Assembly (NCBI GenBank): GCA_007120035.1
Contig: SKON01000080.1
Coordinates: 1 to 61,215, forward strand
Source: Myxococcales bacterium
GTDB lineage: Bacteria > Myxococcota_A > Bradymonadia > Bradymonadales > Bradymonadaceae
DNA: 61,215 nt
Direction: 5' to 3'
A model generated the notes under the pieces. That model saw only the letters and a list, made by a program, of their open reading frames with translations, was not told the origin of the DNA and ran no database searches. The translations under genes were made by a program, and so were the position numbers. Position 1 is the first letter of the stretch. Each line of letters begins with the position of its first letter. Below are positions 7,548 to 17,248 of this stretch, piece by piece.

Positions 7548-10500
7548 GGGACAGACCGCGACTTCAGTCGGCGCCGCTGATCCTCGGCGTGCTCCTTGGC
7601 CCACTGAGCCCGGCGTTCGGCGCCGGCGTCCCGGGCCAACCGGGCGATCATCTCGAAGGTCCAGGCCAGATCTTCCTCGACGATCCCGCTCTCCGGCAAG
7701 ACCTGATCCACCTCGGCGACGAGGTCGTCGAACCGCTCCCACTGTCCCCGGACCACCAGGCAGGGCAAGAGTGTGATCTGGGCCACGGCCAGAATGCCCC
7801 GTCGTCGCTCGGCCTGCAGACGCTCCAGCAGGGGAGTCAGGACCGCCTCGGCCTCTTCAAATCGGTGCTCCGCCAGGAGCACACAAGAGAGGTTCAACGA
7901 GAGGTTCGCCACGTTCAACCCGGCCCGCTTCATCACCTCCCCCCCCTCCTGGTAGACCTCCATGGCCTCCTTCAACGATCCCGCCTGGCGATAGAGATCT
8001 CCCATATTGCTCAACGCCATGGTCACCGCGTAGGTGTCCCCGAACCGGCGAAAGACCCGGACCGCCTCCTCGATCATCGCCACCCCGGCGGCGAGCCCTT
8101 CGGAGCGGACCACCTCGTCAGCCAGCGCCATATGACATTTGGCGCAGGACCGGAGGTCGCCGATCTCCTCGTAGCCTCCCAGAGCCGCTTCCATGCACCT
8201 ACGGAAGAGCTCCCGGTCGCCCCGCCAGTAGGCCGCCTGGGCTCGCAGGTAGTTCGCCTCCGCCAGGCCCTCCACGTCCTGGCTCTTCTCGTAGACTCCG
8301 GCGGCCTTCGCTGCCAGCCGGTCAGCCTCCTCGGGATCACCCTGGAGCTGAGCCACCACACCTCGCTCATAGAAGAGCCGCCCCCACAACGGCGTCTGGC
8401 CGGCCCCCTCTAACCCGGCTTCGGCCCGGTCCAGGACCGCCCGAGCCTCCTCGAACTGCTCCTGACGAATGTACACAGCCACACGGTACAGCCACCCCTC
8501 GACACGGCGGTGATCTCTGTCGTGGAGGCCGAGCCGATCCAGTACCCTCTCCCGGATCCCAAAGAGGCGGTGGGACTCTGCCATCCTCCCCGTTCGACCG
8601 GCGTATCGAGCCGCGTCCAACAACGGCTGGTGGGCTCCCTCCCAATCCCGAGCCGCGATCCTGTGGTGTCCGATCCGAAGCGCCGCCGGCGAGGGCTTCG
8701 ATCCATAGAGCTCCTGGAGCGTCCGGGCACACCGGGCGTTGTCTTCCTCCCAGACGCCCTCTTCCCGTGCCATCTCTTGAAGGGTCTCCCGCAGAGCCCC
8801 GGAGAAGAACTCCATCCCTGCGTCCCGTCCTCCGTCGCGTTGGCGCACCAGGTGTCGAGCGGCCAGGTCGTCGACGAGCCCATCGGGGATCGAGATCGCC
8901 GAGGCGGCGCACAGGGCCTCCCACTCGCGGCGACGCACCTCCTTGCCCAGGACCGCCGCCAGCTCCAACGCCCGCAGCACCTCGCCCTCTTCGCCGGGAT
9001 AGGTCCCGGTCAACCGGATCACCCAGTCTCGGAGCACCTCCTGGAGGACGTCTGGGAGGCCCCGCGGCGCCGACGACCGCAACCGAAACCCTCCTGTCGA
9101 TGCCTCCAGTGCTCTCTGCTCGACCCAGCTCCCCACCACCTGCAGGACGAAGAGCGGGTTACCCCGGGTCCTCTGGTGGACCTCCTGGCTGAGCTCCGGC
9201 GAAAGCCCCAGGAGCTGCTCCACCAGCCGGCGGTGCTCGTCGTCGGTCAGCGGCGACAGAGCCATCCCCTGGAAGCCCCCGGCGACGGCCTCCGGGAGGT
9301 CGTAGTCCTCAGGAGCGGTCCCCAGGATCAGCATCGGCAGGGGGCGGCTTCTGGGCTCCCGGAAGAGGAACTCCAGAAACTCCTCGGTGTCAGCGCCCCA
9401 CTGGAGATCGTCGACGATCATCACCACAGGCCGCTTCACGCAGAGCTCCTCCAGGAGCCTCACGTACACCCGATGCACCTGATCCCGCCGCTCTCCCCGT
9501 CGCTCCGGCCGCTCCTGTGGCACCAGGGCGTCGGCCAGGATCTGGCAATCCCCCTCGTCGAGCCGCCCTCTACGAGCCGCGGCGACCACCTCCAGGAGCC
9601 GCTGCAACGTCTCCTCCCGACTCAGCCCCTGGCACCCCAGGAGCCTGGCGAGCATGGCCGGGATCCCACCGGTGAGCCCCTGCACCTCTTCGTGACCCCC
9701 CTGAATCACCACGGCCGCCCCGGTCTCCGCGGCGGTCTCGGCGGCCCACTCGGCGAGTCGGCTCTTGCCCACCCCTCGAGCTCCCTGGATGAGGATCCCC
9801 CGGGGTGCCTGCCGGCCCGCGACCTCTCGAAGCTCCTCCCAGATCTGGTCCCGCTCCTCCTCTCGCCCCACCAGAGGCACTCCCCGGAGGTGATAGAGCC
9901 CCAGCCCGACACCTTCGAGGTCCATCCCACGCAGCGGTTCCTCCACGGCCCGCCAATCCTCCACCATGGGCCGGACCTCTACCGGGTAGACCGCTTCCTC
10001 GACGAACTCCGTCTCATCCTCCAGAGATCCCACGGGCGCGGCCGGAGCAGGCCCGCTCCCAGCCAGCTCCATTCGCCGCAGATCGTAGAGCGCGTCGGCG
10101 GCGATCCGGTATCGCTCCCAGGGGCTCTTGCGCAGCAGCCCCTCCGTCCAGGCCGCGAACTCTCGGGGCACCGGAAAGGCCGGCCGCGGAAAGCTCACCG
10201 CCTCGTCCCGCTGGGCTCGCAGGATCTCCTCCGGCGACCGACCCTCGAAGGGCGCCTCGCCATGGATCAACCAATGCACGACGCATCCCAGGGCGTAGAG
10301 ATCGGTCCATGGGCCCTGGTCCCGGAGCTGGCCACGCACCTGCTCGGGCGCCATGAACGACGGGGTCCCGTAGGCCTCAGCGCGCTTGCTTTCGCCACCG
10401 GGATCGCTCCGGCGGTGGGCATATGCCAGACCAAAATCGGAGAGCTTCAATACGTCGCCGTTGGACGTCGACCACCGCAGGATATTCTCCGGCTTGACGT

Positions 10501-10942
10501 CCCGGTGGGTCACCCCTCGGCCGTGGGCGTGTGCAAGGGCCGCCAGGACCTGGGCCAGGATGCTCCGGAGCTCCTCGAAGCTCGACAGCTCTCGCTCTCG
10601 ACCTACCAGCGTCCCCTCGGCGAGCTCCATGACGAAGTAGGTAGCCCCGGCGGGGAGCGCTGCCTGGCTCTCCCGCTCCTCCTCGGCGGTGACCACCCCC
10701 AGATCCAACACCCGCACCACCCCGGGGTGATTCAGCCGAGCCACAGCCCGGATCTCCTCGTTGATCTCGTCGCCGGCGCCCGGGGACAGGACCTTCACCG
10801 CCACGGGCAGATCTTCCCCGCGGTGGCGGCCTCGCCAGACCCGGGCCATCCCGCCCGTCCCCCGGACCTCGTAGAGTTCGAAGGGCCCCAGAGACAGCGG
10901 TGTAGTGGTCACGGTACTCAGTCCTCGGCGAAACAGGTACAT
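7544..10942 (-). CDS. Ser/Thr protein kinase fused to AAA ATPase and TPR region
   Basis: A 1132-residue sensor kinase-like protein. Residues ~20-290 are a Hanks-type kinase with GTGGMARV loop, Lys50 in VAVK, HRDVKPEN (Asp148, Asn153), DFG Asp169 and MAPE at 197-200, so all catalytic residues are present. A P-loop ATPase follows, with Walker A GARGVGKS (387-394) and Walker B VVMIVDD (506-512), resembling the STAND/MalT-type ATPases of PknB-AAA fusions. From about 730 to the end there are helical TPR-like repeats. No membrane helix is visible, so it is cytoplasmic. A GTG at 10912, preceded by GAGGA, is an alternative start beginning at VTTTPL. It is divergent from the diguanylate cyclase across 109 bp, which may hint at linked signalling. 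Confidence 0.88.
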   Translation of the reverse strand: MYLFRRGLSTVTTTPLSLGPFELYEVRGTGGMARVWRGRHRGEDLPVAVKVLSPGAGDEINEEIRAVARLNHPGVVRVLDLGVVTAEEERESQAALPAGATYFVMELAEGTLVGRERELSSFEELRSILAQVLAALAHAHGRGVTHRDVKPENILRWSTSNGDVLKLSDFGLAYAHRRSDPGGESKRAEAYGTPSFMAPEQVRGQLRDQGPWTDLYALGCVVHWLIHGEAPFEGRSPEEILRAQRDEAVSFPRPAFPVPREFAAWTEGLLRKSPWERYRIAADALYDLRRMELAGSGPAPAAPVGSLEDETEFVEEAVYPVEVRPMVEDWRAVEEPLRGMDLEGVGLGLYHLRGVPLVGREEERDQIWEELREVAGRQAPRGILIQGARGVGKSRLAEWAAETAAETGAAVVIQGGHEEVQGLTGGIPAMLARLLGCQGLSREETLQRLLEVVAAARRGRLDEGDCQILADALVPQERPERRGERRDQVHRVYVRLLEELCVKRPVVMIVDDLQWGADTEEFLEFLFREPRSRPLPMLILGTAPEDYDLPEAVAGGFQGMALSPLTDDEHRRLVEQLLGLSPELSQEVHQRTRGNPLFVLQVVGSWVEQRALEASTGGFRLRSSAPRGLPDVLQEVLRDWVIRLTGTYPGEEGEVLRALELAAVLGKEVRRREWEALCAASAISIPDGLVDDLAARHLVRQRDGGRDAGMEFFSGALRETLQEMAREEGVWEEDNARCARTLQELYGSKPSPAALRIGHHRIAARDWEGAHQPLLDAARYAGRTGRMAESHRLFGIRERVLDRLGLHDRDHRRVEGWLYRVAVYIRQEQFEEARAVLDRAEAGLEGAGQTPLWGRLFYERGVVAQLQGDPEEADRLAAKAAGVYEKSQDVEGLAEANYLRAQAAYWRGDRELFRRCMEAALGGYEEIGDLRSCAKCHMALADEVVRSEGLAAGVAMIEEAVRVFRRFGDTYAVTMALSNMGDLYRQAGSLKEAMEVYQEGGEVMKRAGLNVANLSLNLSCVLLAEHRFEEAEAVLTPLLERLQAERRRGILAVAQITLLPCLVVRGQWERFDDLVAEVDQVLPESGIVEEDLAWTFEMIARLARDAGAERRAQWAKEHAEDQRRRLKSRSVP

Positions 10943-11051
10943 CGCAGAATACCCGGTTCGCGATCGACATGGAAGACGACGCCCGCAGTCTGGTGTGCCA
11001 TCCCGAGCCCATCCGCGGTGCCATCGACCTCTTGACAGGGAGCCCCACTAG

Positions 11052-11873
11052 GTGTCCTCTGAAGAAGCTATGGTCTTCTTCCTCGCGCCACGGTGGCGCT
11101 TCAGCCTCCTCGGAGTCCTCCTCTCCTTCGGCGCCCTCGCCGGATGGCTCCTCTTGCAGTGGACCCAGGGCACCACGCCGGCCGAAGAGATCGCCGCCGC
11201 GCCCCTCTTGAGCGCCTACCTCCTGGTCTCCACCGCCGCGGTGTTCATGGCGATCGGGTGGTTCCTGGGCGTTCAATTCGAGCGCCTCGAAGAAGCCAAC
11301 CGTCGCCTCCAAGAGCTCGCCTCCCGAGATGCCCTGACAGGGCTGTGGAACGTCCGAACTTTCTGGCGAGATCTCCGGCGGGAGATGAAGCGGGCCAATC
11401 GCGATGGGGGACATCTCCACTTGGCCCTGGTGGATCTCGACCACTTCAAGCAGATCAACGACAACTACGGCCACCCCGAGGGCGACCGAGTCCTCAAGGC
11501 CGTCGCCGACGCCATGAAGGAGGTCACCCGGGAAGAAGAGGGCCTCTACCGGGTGGGCGGCGAAGAGTTCGCCGTGGTGTTGTTGGCCGATGAAGAGGAG
11601 GCGTTCACCGCCGCCGAGCGGATCCGCAAGGTCGTCGAAGAGCTCACCATCGGCCTGACCCACCCCGACGGCCTCCACCCCTTGCAGATCACGATCTCCA
11701 TCGGCCTGGCCGCCATGGAACCCGAGATGGAGCCCGAGGTCTTGTACCGACAGGCTGACCGGGCCCTCTACCAGGCCAAGCGGGGCGGTCGGAACCGGGT
11801 CGCCCGCCCGCCAGTGACCGAGGGCCCCGGGCTTCACGCCTCCTCGAAGGCCGAGACCGTCACCGCACCCTGA
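11052..11873 (+). CDS. Membrane-bound diguanylate cyclase (GGDEF domain)
   Basis: A 273-residue protein with two N-terminal membrane helices (about 17-37 and 53-75), a short coiled-coil linker (FERLEEANRRLQELA), and a GGDEF domain from about 90. The signature reads GGEEF (169-173) after YRV, an active variant, and the substrate-binding LVDLDHFKQINDNYGH is intact. It should make cyclic-di-GMP from two GTP. The inhibitory I-site RxxD, normally just upstream of GGDEF, reads REEE here, so product inhibition may be lost. Start is GTG 11052 (GGGAG 9 bases upstream) or ATG 11070. Downstream, the Big2/RCC1 gene begins 22 bp later on the same strand. Confidence 0.85.
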   Translation: MSSEEAMVFFLAPRWRFSLLGVLLSFGALAGWLLLQWTQGTTPAEEIAAAPLLSAYLLVSTAAVFMAIGWFLGVQFERLEEANRRLQELASRDALTGLWNVRTFWRDLRREMKRANRDGGHLHLALVDLDHFKQINDNYGHPEGDRVLKAVADAMKEVTREEEGLYRVGGEEFAVVLLADEEEAFTAAERIRKVVEELTIGLTHPDGLHPLQITISIGLAAMEPEMEPEVLYRQADRALYQAKRGGRNRVARPPVTEGPGLHASSKAETVTAP

Positions 11874-11895
11874 ACCCGACAACTCCGAGGCCCCC

Positions 11896-13806
11896 ATGAA
11901 CCACCTCCCCGCCGCCCCTCTCTTGCTGCTCACCGCAGCCCTCGTTCTGGCGGGGTGCCCCGACGAGAACGGCGTCGCCACCCCGGACGCCGGACACGTC
12001 CCGGACACCACCAACGGTACCGAGGACGACGCCGACGACGGGCCCGGCGATCTCCCGGAGGTCACGGATCTGGTCTTCGAAGAGGCGGAGTTCCTCGTCG
12101 AGCTCCACTCCAACCGGCGGCCCGAGGCGACCGCCCTGGACCAGCATGGCGAGGAGATGGAGGGGGTCTTCGTGACCTGGGAGAGCAGCGATCCGACGGT
12201 GATCGAGATCTCCTCCGGGGGCGTGGCCCTGGGCCGGGCCCTCGGGGAGGCGACCCTGACGGCCACCGCCGACGGCGTCGAGGCACAGTGGCCCGCCCGG
12301 GTGGTCAATCCCCCCGTGGCGGAGCTGAGCGTGGTGCCGGCGAACTTCACCCTCTTCGTCGATGGCGAGGTCTCCTACACGCCGCTGGCACGGGACGCCT
12401 TCAACCGCCCCATCGAGGAGGGCCTCGTCGTAGCCTGGTCCACGGCGGACCCGACGGTGGCCACCATCGACGACCAGGGCGTGGCCCGGGCCATCGGGGT
12501 CGGCGAGACCCAGGTGATCGCCGTCTCCGATGGCGTCGAGGCCACGGCCTCCCTTGAGGTGGTCGACGTGGAGGTCGAGTATATTCGGATCGTCCCCCAA
12601 TTCGTGGCGCCCCTCTTCCCCGGGGAGTTCGTGCAGCTCGAAGGCCGGGCCTACGACCTGGAGGACAACGAGATCTCCGGGGTAAGCTTCTCCTGGGAGA
12701 GCTCCGACGCGGCGGTGATCACCGTCAACGACGGCCTGGCCGTAGCCATCGGCCCCGGCGAAGCCACGGTGACCGCCTCCCTGGGCGAACACACCGACGA
12801 CCTCGATCTCGAGGTCTTCTTCAGCGCCAATCAGGTCGCGGCCGGAGCGGGGTTCGCCTGCGCCGGAGCCCTCGGGGAGATCACCTGCTGGGGCGCCGAC
12901 GACACCTCCCAGCTGGCCGGCGCCGAGCTGGACGTCGACGTCCTGGACCTGAGCCTCGGCGGCGGCCACGGCTGCGTCGTCGACGCCGACCACCAGATGT
13001 GGTGCTGGGGCCGAAACGACCACGGCCAGACCGGCCAACCCGCCGGAGCCCCCCTGACGACGCCCACCCTCGTCGCGTCGAGCCTGAACTTCGCGGCCGT
13101 CTCCGCCGGGGAGGCCCACACCTGCGCCCTCACCACCAACGATCAGGTCCACTGCTGGGGCGCCAACGACGCCCTGCAAGCCGGGCACCAGGGGGCCGCC
13201 ACCCACGAGCCCCACCAGCTCTCCGGGGCCTACACGGCGGTAGCCGCCGGCAGCGAACACACCTGCGCCATCGGCACCAACGCCCAGGGGTATTGCTGGG
13301 GCAGCAACGCCCGACGCCAGCTCGGCGGCACCGACAGCGAGCTCTCAGGCACGGCGTCGCCCCAGCTGGTGGAGGGGGGATACCTCTTCGCCCAGATCAG
13401 CGCCGGGGCGCACTTCACCTGCGGCCGATCACCCTCGGGGCTGCCCGTCTGCTGGGGCGCCGGCGACCGAGGGCAGCTCGGCAACGGTCAGTTCGGCGAC
13501 CGCGGCGTGCCCCTGGTCCTGGCTCTCGGTACGGGGGTCAGCGTCTCCGGGATCTTCGCCGGCGACGACCACGCCTGCGCCCTCGCCGGCACCACGACCC
13601 TCTGCTGGGGCGCCGGCGCCCAGGGCCAGCTCGGCGTGGCCTCCACGGACGACCAGCCCACACCGGTCACGATGGACACCACCCTCTACTTCGCCGAGAT
13701 CTCCGGGGGCGACCGCTTCCACTGCGGCCGCACTCCGAACCACGAGGTGTACTGCTGGGGCGACTCTCCGGGCCAGGGCTACGAACCCGTGGAGTTGGAG
13801 TTTTAA
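11896..13806 (+). CDS. Surface lipoprotein with Big2 domains and RCC1 repeats
   Basis: A 636-residue lipoprotein (lipobox LVLAGC, Cys20). After an Asp-rich spacer come three Big_2-type immunoglobulin-like domains, each with W-S/E-S-x-D-P/A-x-V followed by a G-x-G/A-x-A/V-T turn (about 55-140, 145-225, 230-310). Seven RCC1-like propeller blades follow from about 315 to the end, each with paired cysteines in the form C-A-L ... C-W-G. The paired Cys suggest disulfides in an oxidising compartment. A display or adhesion role is likely but unproven. A shorter relative without Ig domains is at 55285-56112. Confidence 0.85.
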   Translation: MNHLPAAPLLLLTAALVLAGCPDENGVATPDAGHVPDTTNGTEDDADDGPGDLPEVTDLVFEEAEFLVELHSNRRPEATALDQHGEEMEGVFVTWESSDPTVIEISSGGVALGRALGEATLTATADGVEAQWPARVVNPPVAELSVVPANFTLFVDGEVSYTPLARDAFNRPIEEGLVVAWSTADPTVATIDDQGVARAIGVGETQVIAVSDGVEATASLEVVDVEVEYIRIVPQFVAPLFPGEFVQLEGRAYDLEDNEISGVSFSWESSDAAVITVNDGLAVAIGPGEATVTASLGEHTDDLDLEVFFSANQVAAGAGFACAGALGEITCWGADDTSQLAGAELDVDVLDLSLGGGHGCVVDADHQMWCWGRNDHGQTGQPAGAPLTTPTLVASSLNFAAVSAGEAHTCALTTNDQVHCWGANDALQAGHQGAATHEPHQLSGAYTAVAAGSEHTCAIGTNAQGYCWGSNARRQLGGTDSELSGTASPQLVEGGYLFAQISAGAHFTCGRSPSGLPVCWGAGDRGQLGNGQFGDRGVPLVLALGTGVSVSGIFAGDDHACALAGTTTLCWGAGAQGQLGVASTDDQPTPVTMDTTLYFAEISGGDRFHCGRTPNHEVYCWGDSPGQGYEPVELEF

Positions 13807-13808
13807 GA

Positions 13809-13844
13809 GGCGGGCCCGCGAGGACCCTCGGGCGATCGGTTGGC
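13809..13844. repeat. Family-1 element fragment (copy C)
   Basis: GGGCCCGCGAGGACCCTCGGGC, given here as two overlapping halves GGGCCCGCGAGG and GGACCCTCGGGC, matches one arm of the family-1 elements. It is fused directly to GATCGGTTGG, the end motif found at 3054-3070 and 30130-30146. It looks like an internally deleted derivative. It lies 3 bp after the RCC1 gene stop. Confidence 0.6.
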
Positions 13845-13924
13845 CCCCCCCTGCAGGCTGGACAAAGAAGACGAGGAATGTGAAAACCCACCTACCTGGA
13901 CAGTCCCCGCTGAGGTAGTGCCCT

Positions 13925-15706
13925 ATGTCTACGAAGTCTCGCTGGTTGGTGTTGCTCTCTCTGGCCCTCTCCCTGACCGCCTGCGGCCCCGACGACCCCA
14001 TCGACGAGGGCCTCGTCGACGGCGAACAAGAGAGCGCTTTCGGCTCCGGCAAGGCCGACGACCTGATGAGCTTCTGTGAGCAGGAGCACGTCCTGCTCCT
14101 CCTCAACGATCGGAGCACCGACTCGGATCGCCTCTTCGACGCCGGGGTTCACCGACGGGCGGCGAATAACCTCGCCGAGTTCCGGGCCGGCGACGACGAG
14201 CGCCTGGGCACCGACGACGATCGATACTTTCGATCCCTGGAAGAGGTCGACGCCGTGTTCTTCGTGGGACCCGCGGCAATACAGCAACTCACCGCCGCCA
14301 TCGCCGACTTCTGCCGAGACCAGCCCTTCCGGCAGGCCCACACGATCTTCTCCCCAAATGACTACTACAGCAGCCACATCGACGAAGTGGTGCGGCTCTT
14401 CGACGAGGCCGAGCGGTCCATCGACATCGCCATGTACAGCATGAGCGACAACCGGGCGGTCACGGCCCTCGGCGACGCCGCCGCGCGCGGCGTGAGGATC
14501 CGCCTCCTCCTCGACGGCGCCAACGGCGACCACCTCAACCCCCAGGGCAGCCGCTCCGCTCGCCTCGAGGACCTCGGCGTCGACGTCCGGTACATCAACC
14601 GAATCATGCACCATAAATTCGCCATCATCGACGGCGCTCAGACCGAGCTCTTGGAAGCCTCCACGGCCCGGGTCTTCTCCGGAAGCGGCAACCTCTCCTT
14701 CGGCGCCGCCGTCCGCTACGACGAGAACACCACCTTCCACGAGGGCTTCGCGCCCCTGGCCCTGACCCTCCAGCGGGAGTTCAACCACCTCTGGGAGAAC
14801 TCCCGGGACTTCCAGTGGAACGAAGACCTCGAGTACTTCGAGACCCTCCCGATCCCCGAAGAGGCCATCCCCCCGACGGAGGGCCTGGAGGTCCTCTTCA
14901 CCTCCGAGAACTTCGAGACCACCTACCACTCCACCTGGGGCCCCGGGTTTCGACCCTTGGTGTTCAGCCAGGTCGTAGCCGACAGCCTGGTGGAGCTCAT
15001 CGAGGGCGCCCGGAGCTCGATCTTCATGGCCGCCAGCTTCTTGCGGTCCCGACCGGTCTCGGAGGCGCTTTTGCGTCGGTGGAGCGAGGATCCGGACCTC
15101 GACGTTCGGATCTACCTGGACCAGTCGGAGTACATCAGCCAGTGGTTCCACGGCTCCCAGCTCTCCGATCTGGCTTCCTGCCTGGAAGACGCCGGCGACG
15201 ACGACCGAGCCACCTTCGACTGCGAGCAGCGAGGGTTTATCTTCAGCTACTCCCTGGTCGACGCCGGGATCCCCGTGCGGTTCAAGAACTACTCCTACCG
15301 GTGGCACTTCAGCTACGCCTTGCAGATGCACCACAAGTACATCGTCATCGACGGCCACACGGTGGCCACCGGGAGCTACAACTACTCCAACAACGCCGAG
15401 CAGAACACGATGGAGAACGTCGTGATCTATCGGGGCTCCCACCACCCGGATCTGGTCGCCGGGTTTGTGGAAAACTTCGAGACGATCTGGGAGACTGGTC
15501 GCAGCGAGGGTCTCTACGAGGAGCTGCTCGACACCATCGAGTCCGCCCCGGCCGGCGCCGAGGTGGACATCCTCTTCGAGCCCACGGCTCTGACCTGGCA
15601 GGAGGTCACGACCCTTCGTCAGTTCCTGCGCCAGCGCTGTCCCGAGATCGACTCCGAAGAGTATCGACGATATCCCCAAGACAACCGAACATGCGTGGTT
15701 CAATAG
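13925..15706 (+). CDS. Phospholipase-D-like lipoprotein with two HKD motifs
   Basis: A 593-residue lipoprotein (MSTKSRWLVLLSLALSLTAC). Two PLD half-domains are present. The first HKD reads HHKFAIID with a downstream SGSGNLSFGA (about residues 229-260). The second reads HHKYIVID with TGSYNYSNNAEQN (about 468-490). The paired HxKxxxxD plus G/S-x-x-N signature is that of PLD superfamily phosphodiesterases, which cleave phospholipids or nucleic acids through a phosphohistidine intermediate. The lipid anchor places it in the periplasm or at the surface. The N-terminal ~130 residues are not recognised. The 3' end overlaps the next lipoprotein gene by 16 bp. Confidence 0.85.
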   Translation: MSTKSRWLVLLSLALSLTACGPDDPIDEGLVDGEQESAFGSGKADDLMSFCEQEHVLLLLNDRSTDSDRLFDAGVHRRAANNLAEFRAGDDERLGTDDDRYFRSLEEVDAVFFVGPAAIQQLTAAIADFCRDQPFRQAHTIFSPNDYYSSHIDEVVRLFDEAERSIDIAMYSMSDNRAVTALGDAAARGVRIRLLLDGANGDHLNPQGSRSARLEDLGVDVRYINRIMHHKFAIIDGAQTELLEASTARVFSGSGNLSFGAAVRYDENTTFHEGFAPLALTLQREFNHLWENSRDFQWNEDLEYFETLPIPEEAIPPTEGLEVLFTSENFETTYHSTWGPGFRPLVFSQVVADSLVELIEGARSSIFMAASFLRSRPVSEALLRRWSEDPDLDVRIYLDQSEYISQWFHGSQLSDLASCLEDAGDDDRATFDCEQRGFIFSYSLVDAGIPVRFKNYSYRWHFSYALQMHHKYIVIDGHTVATGSYNYSNNAEQNTMENVVIYRGSHHPDLVAGFVENFETIWETGRSEGLYEELLDTIESAPAGAEVDILFEPTALTWQEVTTLRQFLRQRCPEIDSEEYRRYPQDNRTCVVQ

Positions 15707-16668
15707 TAGTCAGCTCCCTCCTGGTCCTTCTCTTCGCCGTCCAAGCCTCGTGCACCGGCGGGGAGTGCTCCACCGATCTGGACTGCCCGTCTGGGTTTCG
15801 CTGCGCCACCGGCGGCGGGGTCTTCTTCGATAACAGGAGCTGTGTCGCCGTGGAGGGATACGGCAACGACGACGCCGGGTTCAACATCTCCAACGACGCC
15901 GACCAGCCCGACGCCGACCAGCCCGACGCCGACCAGCCTGACGCCGACGAGCCTGACGCCACCCAGACCCCGGACGTCCCGGCGGCGCCCACCTGCGACG
16001 ACGGCGAACAAAACGGAGACGAGACCGACGTGGACTGCGGCGGCCCGACCTGCTCGCCATGCCAGGAGGGGCAGGGGTGCCTCCTGGACCGGGACTGCTT
16101 CTCCGACAACTGCGACGGCGACCTCTGTGGCCCCCCGGCCCTGACCTGCCCCGCGGGAGAGACCCCCTGCTCCGGGGACTGCGTCGACACCGACACCGAC
16201 GACGCCCACTGCGGCGCCTGCGGCCGCGCCTGCGACGCCGGCGAGGAGTGCACCGGCGGCGACTGCGTCTGCGACCCCGCCCTTCAGTGCTGCGCCGATG
16301 CCCACTGCGACCCCGGCGAGTCCTGCCAGGGCAACCAGTGCGTCTGTGACCAGGAGTGCTGCTCCGACAGCGACTGCTCCGGCACCGAGACCTGCTCCGG
16401 AGGCCTCTGCGTCTGTCCTCCCGCGGCCCAATGCTGCTCCCACAGCGACTGCCCCGACGACGACCTCTGCAGCAACCGCTCCGAGTGCATCCCCCCGAGC
16501 GCTCCCTGTGATGACTACTGCGACTGCCCTCCCGGCCATCACTGCTGGAACGACGTCTGCGTCGGCGTCGCCCCGGGCCCCCTCCCGCCCCGATGCTGCG
16601 CCGACCCCTTCTGCGCAGCCGGCACCACGTGCGTGAACCTCGACGGCTCCGGCGGCACCTGCTCTTGA
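15691..16668 (+). CDS. Cysteine-rich lipoprotein
   Basis: A 325-residue protein whose ATG lies inside the end of the PLD-like gene. The signal ends VQASC (Cys21). An imperfect 15-bp DNA repeat encodes DADQP units at about 69-85, then a long Cys-rich region with more than 45 cysteines is arranged as short modules (C-x-x-D-x-D-C, CCSDSDC, CGACGRACDAGEEC). Such modules are common in secreted myxobacterial-type proteins and are probably disulfide-bonded. No catalytic motif is seen. Coupling with the PLD-like lipoprotein suggests they are made together. Confidence 0.75.
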   Translation: MRGSIVVSSLLVLLFAVQASCTGGECSTDLDCPSGFRCATGGGVFFDNRSCVAVEGYGNDDAGFNISNDADQPDADQPDADQPDADEPDATQTPDVPAAPTCDDGEQNGDETDVDCGGPTCSPCQEGQGCLLDRDCFSDNCDGDLCGPPALTCPAGETPCSGDCVDTDTDDAHCGACGRACDAGEECTGGDCVCDPALQCCADAHCDPGESCQGNQCVCDQECCSDSDCSGTETCSGGLCVCPPAAQCCSHSDCPDDDLCSNRSECIPPSAPCDDYCDCPPGHHCWNDVCVGVAPGPLPPRCCADPFCAAGTTCVNLDGSGGTCS

Positions 16669-16725
16669 AATAAACCGGCGCCCCGATCAGATTACGACAG
16701 GGGCTCAACACACAAGGAGACACCG

Positions 16726-17238
16726 ATGAAGCTGGGACGATTCGCATTGGTGGGAGCGATCCTCGCCACCAGCGTCGGCTGCGATCAAGTCACGAAGATC
16801 GCCGCTCGCCAGCACCTGGAAGGCCAGGGGACGCAGTCCTTTCTGGGGGACACCTTTCGCCTGACCTACACCGAGAACTACGGTGCCTTCCTCGGCATGG
16901 GCTCCAACCTGCCCGACCCGGTGCGCAACCTGATCTTCGTCGGTCTCGTGTCGATCTTTCTCGTGGGATTCTTGGTCTGGATCCTCCGCACCCGGGAGCT
17001 CTCCCGGACCGCCCTGGTCTCGGCGACCCTGATCATCGGCGGCGGCATCGGCAACCTGATCGACCGGGTGCTCTTCGACGGCGGCGTCACGGACTTCATG
17101 AACCTCGGCATCGGCCCGGTCCGCACGGGGATCTTCAACGTCGCCGACGTGTGGATCGTCGTCGGCGCCGCGGCCCTCCTCCTCTTATCGCCCGAGGCTC
17201 GCCGCGGGTTCCGGGTGAACGAGGACGAGGGGGATTAG
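16726..17238 (+). CDS. lspA: Lipoprotein signal peptidase (signal peptidase II)
   Basis: A 170-residue aspartic membrane protease that cleaves prolipoprotein signal peptides just before the lipidated Cys. Four hydrophobic segments are visible. The conserved blocks are present: TYTENYGAFLGMG, GGGIGNLIDR and NVADVWIVVG. The catalytic pair should be Asp123 (VTDF) and Asp141 (NVAD). Start follows AAGGAG at the right spacing. It fits a genome that here encodes more than a dozen lipoproteins. A family-1 repeat begins 10 bp after its stop. Confidence 0.92.
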   Translation: MKLGRFALVGAILATSVGCDQVTKIAARQHLEGQGTQSFLGDTFRLTYTENYGAFLGMGSNLPDPVRNLIFVGLVSIFLVGFLVWILRTRELSRTALVSATLIIGGGIGNLIDRVLFDGGVTDFMNLGIGPVRTGIFNVADVWIVVGAAALLLLSPEARRGFRVNEDEGD

Positions 17239-17248
17239 CGGGGGCAGC

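Noticed and set aside
8510-11035. 841-codon open frame opposite the kinase gene
   Set aside because: It is antisense to an intact kinase-ATPase-TPR gene and its translation is Pro/His/Arg-rich with no domain; long antisense frames are expected at this GC content.
13892-15703. 603-codon open frame opposite the PLD-like gene
   Set aside because: The plus strand carries two intact HKD motifs and a lipobox; the antisense product is low-complexity Val/Gly/Asp sequence.
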